From the NCBI RefSeq assembly GCF_007846085.1, contig NZ_VOEJ01000003.1, forward strand, positions 372,001 to 436,000: a DNA stretch of 64,000 bases, in the 5' to 3' direction. The stretch's first letter is position 1, and each line of letters opens with the position of its first letter. The notes under the pieces were generated by a model. The model was given only the letters and a program-made list of their open reading frames with translations. It did no database searches and had not been told where the DNA came from. The position numbers were made by a program, and so were the translations under genes. Positions 59,538 through 64,000 of the stretch are shown here, piece after piece. This stretch comes from Mucilaginibacter pallidiroseus (GTDB taxonomy: Bacteria > Bacteroidota > Bacteroidia > Sphingobacteriales > Sphingobacteriaceae).

Positions 59538-59653
59538 CGTTGTACAAAGTAACGTCTTATCATCGCTGTATCATAATTTGGGTTTAAAAATGACCTTTGG
59601 CCCACGCCCGAAAAAAAAAAGATCAATTATTTTAATCTTTAATTTTAAACCGA

Positions 59654-59661
59654 TACTTTTG
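59654..59661 (+). promoter_or_regulatory. -7 box of the HU gene
   Basis: TACTTTTG matches TAnnTTTG and lies 52 nt before the HU start, giving a ~45-nt leader. A matching TTTG at -33 is not clear. Confidence 0.4.
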
Positions 59662-59712
59662 CAACCCCAAAACAGTTAAGTAATTATACATTAAAATAAA
59701 AGAAAACAGGAT

Positions 59713-60015
59713 ATGACCAAGGCAGAAATTATAGCTGAAATCTCGTCAAAAACCGGAATAGAAAAAGTTGATGTGCAGGAAACTGTTGAGGCGTTTTTCA
59801 AAGTTGTAAAAACCTCAATGGTTGGTGGAGAAAACGTTTATGTAAGAGGTTTCGGTAGCTTTGTAGTTAAGAAAAGAGCTAAGAAAACTGCACGTAACAT
59901 TTCAAAAAATACTGCCATTATTATCCCGGAGCATTTTGTGCCAAGCTTTAAACCGGCCAAAACATTTGTTGAGAAAGTACGCACAGGTAACAAAACAACT
60001 AAAGCAAGCAAATAA
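59713..60015 (+). CDS. HU-family DNA-binding protein
   Basis: A 100-residue histone-like protein that bends and compacts DNA. It begins MTKAEIIAEISSKTGIEKVD, has GGENVYVRGFGSFVVKKRAKK and the DNA-contacting arm RNISKNTAIIIPEHFVPSFK; the tail is basic (TTKASK). Compared with E. coli HU the arm proline is kept as IPEHFVPSFKP. It is followed after 5 nt by the TPR gene. Confidence 0.94.
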   Translation: MTKAEIIAEISSKTGIEKVDVQETVEAFFKVVKTSMVGGENVYVRGFGSFVVKKRAKKTARNISKNTAIIIPEHFVPSFKPAKTFVEKVRTGNKTTKASK

Positions 60016-60020
60016 GCAGC

Positions 60021-60863
60021 ATGAACAAGTCGCAAATAGCCACCATTGTAATAATATTAGTTGTTATGGGCTATTTGTATGCTTTACCTGTTAAAGGTTT
60101 AATAAAACCCAAACCGGAAAACACCACCGCCGCGGCAGCCACAGCTTCAAAAGCCGCTGTTACAGTAACTGTTGCAGATGTATCGGCCACGGCAAAACAG
60201 GCTTTAGAGACAACACCGGCCAAACAAATATCTGATCTTGAAGCGCAGCTTAGCAATGCCCCGGTTGGTGGCAAACTTGCTTTACAAAAACAGCTGGCAA
60301 CAAAGTGGGATGAAGTAGGCCAGTTTGCCCCTGCAGCCTTTTATTATTTAGATATTGCACTTCAAAGCAATCAACTGGCTGACTGGTTAGATGCAGGTAA
60401 GCGCTTTAACTCGGCTTATAAAGTGAGCCAGGATACGGCCGCACAGGCTGCGTTTATTACAAATGCTGTAGAAGCGTTTGACCACGCAACCAAACTACAG
60501 CCAAACAACCTTGAGGCTAAAATGGGCTTGGGTATTGCTTACGTTAATGGTGGCGCCATGCCAATGCAAGGCATAGCACTATTGCTTGAAGTGGTTAAGC
60601 AGGAGCCTAAGAATCATGATGCCCTTTTAAACCTGGGTATGTTTTCCATGAAGAGTGGCCAGTATGACAAGGCGGTGCAAAGGTTTAAAACCATGGTAGC
60701 TATTAAAGAAGAGGTAGAGCCTTATTTTTACCTTGCCGAAAGCTACAAACAACTTGGGCAAAAAGAAGAAGCGATTGCAGCTTACGAAAAATGCAAAGAG
60801 TTAATGGGCGACCCGGTTGCTGGCCAGCGCATTGACGAGTATATAAAGGAATTAAAAAAATAA
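60021..60863 (+). CDS. Membrane-anchored TPR protein
   Basis: A 280-residue protein with an N-terminal membrane helix (about 4-24), an Ala/Thr-rich linker (about 30-75) and tetratricopeptide repeats (about 140-275): FDHATKLQPNNLEAKMGLGI, KNHDALLNLGMFSMKSGQYD and EPYFYLAESYKQLGQKEEAI. It probably scaffolds a protein complex on the cytoplasmic or periplasmic face. It lies between the HU gene and the tiny basic gene, all in one direction; co-transcription is likely. Confidence 0.85.
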   Translation: MNKSQIATIVIILVVMGYLYALPVKGLIKPKPENTTAAAATASKAAVTVTVADVSATAKQALETTPAKQISDLEAQLSNAPVGGKLALQKQLATKWDEVGQFAPAAFYYLDIALQSNQLADWLDAGKRFNSAYKVSQDTAAQAAFITNAVEAFDHATKLQPNNLEAKMGLGIAYVNGGAMPMQGIALLLEVVKQEPKNHDALLNLGMFSMKSGQYDKAVQRFKTMVAIKEEVEPYFYLAESYKQLGQKEEAIAAYEKCKELMGDPVAGQRIDEYIKELKK

Positions 60864-60889
60864 ATCATTAACATTTAAAACTTATTATT

Positions 60890-60979
60890 ATGCCAAGCGG
60901 TAAAAAACGTAAAAGACATAAAATGGCTACCCACAAACGCAAAAAACGTTTAAGAAAAAACAGACATAAGAAAAAATAA
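60890..60979 (+). CDS. Very small, very basic protein, ribosomal-protein-like
   Basis: A 29-residue frame, MPSGKKRKRHKMATHKRKKR followed by LRKNRHKKK, with about 18 Lys/Arg and 4 His. It lies 26 nt after the TPR gene and ends at a terminator before RNase G. Such composition is typical of small ribosomal proteins such as THX, or the additional large-subunit protein (bL38) reported for Flavobacterium ribosomes; I cannot confirm either match from memory. It is too short for most gene callers, but its position and codon pattern make it a convincing gene. Confidence 0.7.
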   Translation: MPSGKKRKRHKMATHKRKKRLRKNRHKKK

Positions 60980-61028
60980 GATGCCCTAACCGGCATCTTA
61001 TAAAATCCCGCCTGCGCGCGGGATTTTT
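60978..61028 (+). terminator. Two consecutive hairpins, the second a terminator
   Basis: Hairpin 1 (AAGATGCC / GGCATCTT, 60978-60999) starts at the stop codon of the small basic gene. Hairpin 2 (AAAATCCCGC / GCGGGATTTT, 61002-61027) ends in a T-run. Together they close the HU-TPR-small protein unit. Confidence 0.82.
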
Positions 61029-61095
61029 ATGTGTGTATTTTACCCACTTATTAACACGCGGCGTAGCAGCTATGCCGCTTAAAATGGAGTAGCAA

Positions 61096-62646
61096 TTGAT
61101 AAAAGAATTAATTATCGATTCATCCCCAAGCGGGGCTACTATTGCATTATTACAGGACAAACAACTTGTAGAACTCCATAAAGAGCAGATTACCAACAAT
61201 TATACTGTTGGCGATATTTATTTGGGCCGCATTAAAAAAATAATGCCGAGCCTTAATGCTGCTTTTGTGGATGTAGGTTATGAGAAAGACGCCTTTTTGC
61301 ATTACCTTGATTTGGGGCCGCAGGTACAAAGCCTGATTAAGCTAACCAAACAGGTACGTAGCGGGGGATACCAATCTAAGTTGTTAGATAACTTTAAGCT
61401 CGACGCTGATATAAATAAAAGCGGTAAGGTTTCTGAAGTTTTATCTAAGGGCCAGTTAGTACCCGTTCAAATTGCAAAAGAGCCGATATCTACCAAGGGG
61501 CCGCGCTTAAGCTCCGACCTTTCAATTGCAGGCCGTTATGTGGTGCTTGTTCCTTTCTCTGAGGTTATATCTATCTCGAAAAAGATCAAGAGCAACACAG
61601 AACGTGCCCGTTTGCGTAAGGTAGTGGAGAGCATTAAGCCAAAGCATTTTGGTGTGATTATCCGTACGGTGTCTGAGGGCAAGGGTGTGCACGAGTTGCA
61701 GAAAGACCTTCTCGACCTGATATCCAAATGGGAAACATTTGTTACCAAGCTGCACGGTACCGAACCTTCAAAAAAGGTTTTGGGCGAAATTGGCCGTACA
61801 TCAACCATTCTGAGAGATATTTTAAACCCTGACTTTCAGCACATTTATGTGAATGAACAGGGAATGTATGAGGAAGTAAAGTCATACATACACGAGATAT
61901 CTCCCGATCTGGAAAACATTGTACGCCTGCACAAGGGTAAAGAGACTATTTTTGAGCACCATGGTGTTGAAAAGCAAATCAAATCTACCTTTGGTAAAAC
62001 TGTTAACCTTGCCGGTGGTGCCTATCTTGTTATTGAACATACCGAGGCACTGCATGTTATTGACGTTAACAGCGGTAACCGTACGGCCAACAAGGAAAAC
62101 CAGGAAGAGAATGCTTTCCAGGTAAATAAAGAAGCTGCGCGCGAAATTGCCCGGCAATTGCGCCTGCGCGACATGGGTGGTATAGTGGTTGTTGATTTTA
62201 TTGACATGCACAAGCCGACCAATCGCAAGGAGCTTTTTGATTACCTGAAGGCCGAGATGGCACATGACAGGGCGAAGCATACTATTTTGCCACCAAGCAA
62301 ATTTGGCTTGGTGCAGATAACACGCCAGCGTGTGCGCCCCGAAATGAACATCGTAACAACCGAAGTTTGCCCAACCTGCCACGGCACAGGCACTATAAGG
62401 CCAACCATTTTGCTGCTGGATGATATTGAAAACAATTTCAATTACATACTTGACGAGCAGAACGAGAAAAATATTACGCTTTGCGTACATCCGTACATCG
62501 AGGCTTACATCAAGAAAGGTATTTATACCCGCCAGATGAAATGGTATTTTAAGTATGGCCAGTGGATTAAGGTTAAAAATAACCCTTCTTACCAGATAAC
62601 CGAGTTCAGGTTTTTCTCGAGTAAGGACGAAGAAATAAAGCTATAG
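61096..62646 (+). CDS. rng: Ribonuclease G/E family
   Basis: An endoribonuclease of the RNase E/G family that processes rRNA and decays mRNA. The start is TTG 61096 (MIKELIIDSSPSGATIALLQ). An S1-like domain is inserted early (about 35-125; GDIYLGRIKKIMPSLNAAFVDVG). The catalytic DNase I-like region has HVIDVNSGNR and GGIVVVDFIDM, and the zinc-link is CPTCHGTG. Length 516 aa suits RNase G, without the long RNase E scaffold. As a general RNA-processing enzyme it could help to mature the Y-RNA array, but it is ~19 kb away. Confidence 0.94.
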   Translation: MIKELIIDSSPSGATIALLQDKQLVELHKEQITNNYTVGDIYLGRIKKIMPSLNAAFVDVGYEKDAFLHYLDLGPQVQSLIKLTKQVRSGGYQSKLLDNFKLDADINKSGKVSEVLSKGQLVPVQIAKEPISTKGPRLSSDLSIAGRYVVLVPFSEVISISKKIKSNTERARLRKVVESIKPKHFGVIIRTVSEGKGVHELQKDLLDLISKWETFVTKLHGTEPSKKVLGEIGRTSTILRDILNPDFQHIYVNEQGMYEEVKSYIHEISPDLENIVRLHKGKETIFEHHGVEKQIKSTFGKTVNLAGGAYLVIEHTEALHVIDVNSGNRTANKENQEENAFQVNKEAAREIARQLRLRDMGGIVVVDFIDMHKPTNRKELFDYLKAEMAHDRAKHTILPPSKFGLVQITRQRVRPEMNIVTTEVCPTCHGTGTIRPTILLLDDIENNFNYILDEQNEKNITLCVHPYIEAYIKKGIYTRQMKWYFKYGQWIKVKNNPSYQITEFRFFSSKDEEIKL

Positions 62647-62671
62647 TAGACGTGCAATTTGCACATGAATG

Positions 62672-62707
62672 AAAAGGGCCGGTATCAGGAAGATGCTGGC
62701 CCTTTTT
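62672..62707. terminator. Terminator after rng
   Basis: AAAAGGGCC pairs with GGCCCTTTT around a 17-nt loop, with a T-run; it lies between convergent genes. Confidence 0.82.
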
Positions 62708-62724
62708 GTAAACTCACTTTGCGA

Positions 62725-63825
62725 TCATTTCTGCATCCGTAACAAGCCATCATTAGTTATGGTCCATGTTTTTCCGTCGGCATCGCTAATGGTGGCGAGG
62801 TACTGATGTTTCGATCCGTCAACAGCCAAGGTGTTTTTAATGCCTTTAATTATTGCCTCGGCAGAAGTTATGCCCAAGTCTGCAAGACTGTTTGCATAAG
62901 TGTTATGCTGCTGGCGATACTTTTGCTGGCTGTAATATACCAACCATAGGTATTGCTTTTGCAAATCAGCATAGGGCACTTTAAAGCTGATGCCGCCGGC
63001 CGACTTATTTTTTGTAAACTGCAGGTATCCCCAGCGTTCGGGCGCATGCATACTGATAATGCCAGGTGCCGACCATACCCAGTTACGCTCGGGCAGGTTG
63101 TTGCCTTTAGCATCTTTTTGCTTAACGTATTTACCGTTCTTTACATCGGTATCCCACTCTACTCGCGAAAAATTGATGCGCCACACTGTGCCTTCTGCTG
63201 GTGCACCGCTGCCAAAGCCCATCTTGATGTTACTGAAAGGTATTTTAAACTCGGCTGTCCAACCTATGTCTTTATCGTTAGGATTATTTAATGTTCCTTG
63301 CAGCTGTACAGCGTTTTGCATCCCGGCAGCGTCCCAGCTTATCAGCGCGTCACCTTTGTCGCGATAAGGCTTGGGCAGGAATAAGTCAAAAATCTTGTTC
63401 CGCTGGTTGATCTCGATCTCAAAGTAATCGCGGGCGTCATTGTCAGGATCAATAAATATCTCGAAATCGTTGTCCTGAAAAATTACCTGGTCGTGCTTGG
63501 TAAGGTTTGCCCATAAGTGCGGTTCCTGCATTTTAACGGCAAGGTACAGGCAGCTATCGCCCCAAAGCATTTTCATCCTGGTGCTTAAATGTGGCTTTGG
63601 TTTTAAATCGCCCTCAATGTCAACAAACTCATCTGTCCAGGCGGCTTGCTGCCATACCTGGTCATTTATGTTGCCGTCAATCTTAGGCGCTGCTGCCGTG
63701 TAGGTAACTACGTAATTTTTGGGTATTGTAAAGAGGTGGGGCATTGCCTTAAAGGCATCCTGGGCGTTTGCATAATACCCAGCTAGTGATAGCAGAGCTG
63801 CCAAAAGGTTTCTTTTTATAGTCAC
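62725..63825 (-). CDS. Exported CBM9-like carbohydrate-binding protein
   Basis: A 366-residue secreted protein (signal peptide to about residue 21). The central part (about 35-250) follows the CBM9-like pattern: APKIDGNINDQVWQQAAWTD, then LWGDSCLYLAVKMQEPHLWA, VIFQDNDFEIFIDPDNDARD and WTAEFKIPFSNIK. A C-terminal ~110-residue segment has no recognised domain. Such proteins bind or process sugars or sugar-derived compounds at the cell surface; the ligand is unknown. 175 nt follow to the window end with no gene I can support. Confidence 0.82.
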   Translation of the reverse strand: MTIKRNLLAALLSLAGYYANAQDAFKAMPHLFTIPKNYVVTYTAAAPKIDGNINDQVWQQAAWTDEFVDIEGDLKPKPHLSTRMKMLWGDSCLYLAVKMQEPHLWANLTKHDQVIFQDNDFEIFIDPDNDARDYFEIEINQRNKIFDLFLPKPYRDKGDALISWDAAGMQNAVQLQGTLNNPNDKDIGWTAEFKIPFSNIKMGFGSGAPAEGTVWRINFSRVEWDTDVKNGKYVKQKDAKGNNLPERNWVWSAPGIISMHAPERWGYLQFTKNKSAGGISFKVPYADLQKQYLWLVYYSQQKYRQQHNTYANSLADLGITSAEAIIKGIKNTLAVDGSKHQYLATISDADGKTWTITNDGLLRMQK

Positions 63826-64000
63826 GGCCTAAATATAGTAATCAGGTAATGAAGCCCGCTAAATGGTATAAAAAAAGAATTGTAATTCCTTACTATAAAA
63901 TATCATTTATCTTTAGTTCGTGTTTGATTACAAAGTAAAAGCCCATTTGAATTCAATAATTGACCGGGCTGCATCATATGGATTAACATCTGTTGATGTA

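Noticed and set aside
61882..62490. A 202-residue minus-strand open frame
   Set aside because: It is the reverse shadow of the RNase G gene.

Overview
The window comes from a Bacteroidota chromosome, most likely family Sphingobacteriaceae and possibly Mucilaginibacter. I place it by gene content (DUF4153 and DUF389 membrane proteins, DPP IV-type S9 peptidase, tandem secreted amidohydrolases, a LytS/LytTR pair, the RbfA/M23 neighbourhood) and by promoter style: several genes have a TTTG (-33) and TAnnTTTG (-7) pair, and Shine-Dalgarno sequences are mostly missing. The genus is inference from reading alone; no search was run.

Layout. 1-1.9 kb: end of a surface-polysaccharide cluster (DegT-type aminotransferase, glycosyltransferase). 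1.9-13.3 kb: housekeeping and accessory genes (pdhB, DUF4153, PAS sensor, M23 peptidase-rbfA, DUF389, msrA-msrB, acyltransferase 3, an NAD(P)-binding protein) and a GNAT acetyltransferase gene broken by one in-frame TGA. 13.4-15.5 kb: a histidine kinase with an ethylene-receptor-like membrane domain, coupled to a single-domain response regulator. 15.6-26 kb: secreted proteins, a C-terminal processing protease and two large amidohydrolases. 26-29.2 kb: a tryptophan operon (trpE-trpG-trpC, no trpD) behind a leader peptide with three Trp codons and an attenuator hairpin. 29.4-34.7 kb: hflX, then an NAD-salvage locus (nrtR, nadM-Nudix, nadV, prs) with tandem palindromes over the nadM promoter.

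The most remarkable region is 34.8-42.9 kb, a composite RNA repair and surveillance island. It holds a WYL-type regulator fused to a KptA/Tpt1 RNA 2'-phosphotransferase, the RNA ligase RtcB, a protein with two cold-shock domains and DUF3825, a Ro60-like TROVE/vWA protein, and directly downstream a head-to-tail array of eight different Y-RNA-like noncoding RNAs. Each RNA folds, by hand, into the same base: a closing helix, one bulged U, two base pairs, a 4-by-7-nt internal loop and an upper helix followed by UACUUCG. The variable tops carry tRNA mimicry (T-arms; in unit 5 a circularly permuted tRNA with CCA). rtcB and the TROVE gene share an identical 22-nt sequence containing a perfect 7-7-7 palindrome at the same spacing, so they are probably one regulon, with the adjacent WYL-KptA protein the obvious regulator candidate. 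KptA consumes NAD+, and the island lies next to the NAD-salvage genes.

42.9-64 kb: an ArsR-type regulator with an Old Yellow Enzyme gene, carboxylesterase, 2-hydroxyacid dehydrogenase, rRNA methyltransferase, a Cys-rich copper-storage-like protein, a LytS kinase / thioredoxin-fold / LytTR operon, secreted hydrolases, ssb, mutY, HU, a TPR protein, a 29-residue very basic protein, RNase G and a CBM9-like secreted protein. Rho-independent-type hairpins separate many transcription units. Family assignments come from recognising motifs; all RNA folds were drawn by hand and have not been computed.
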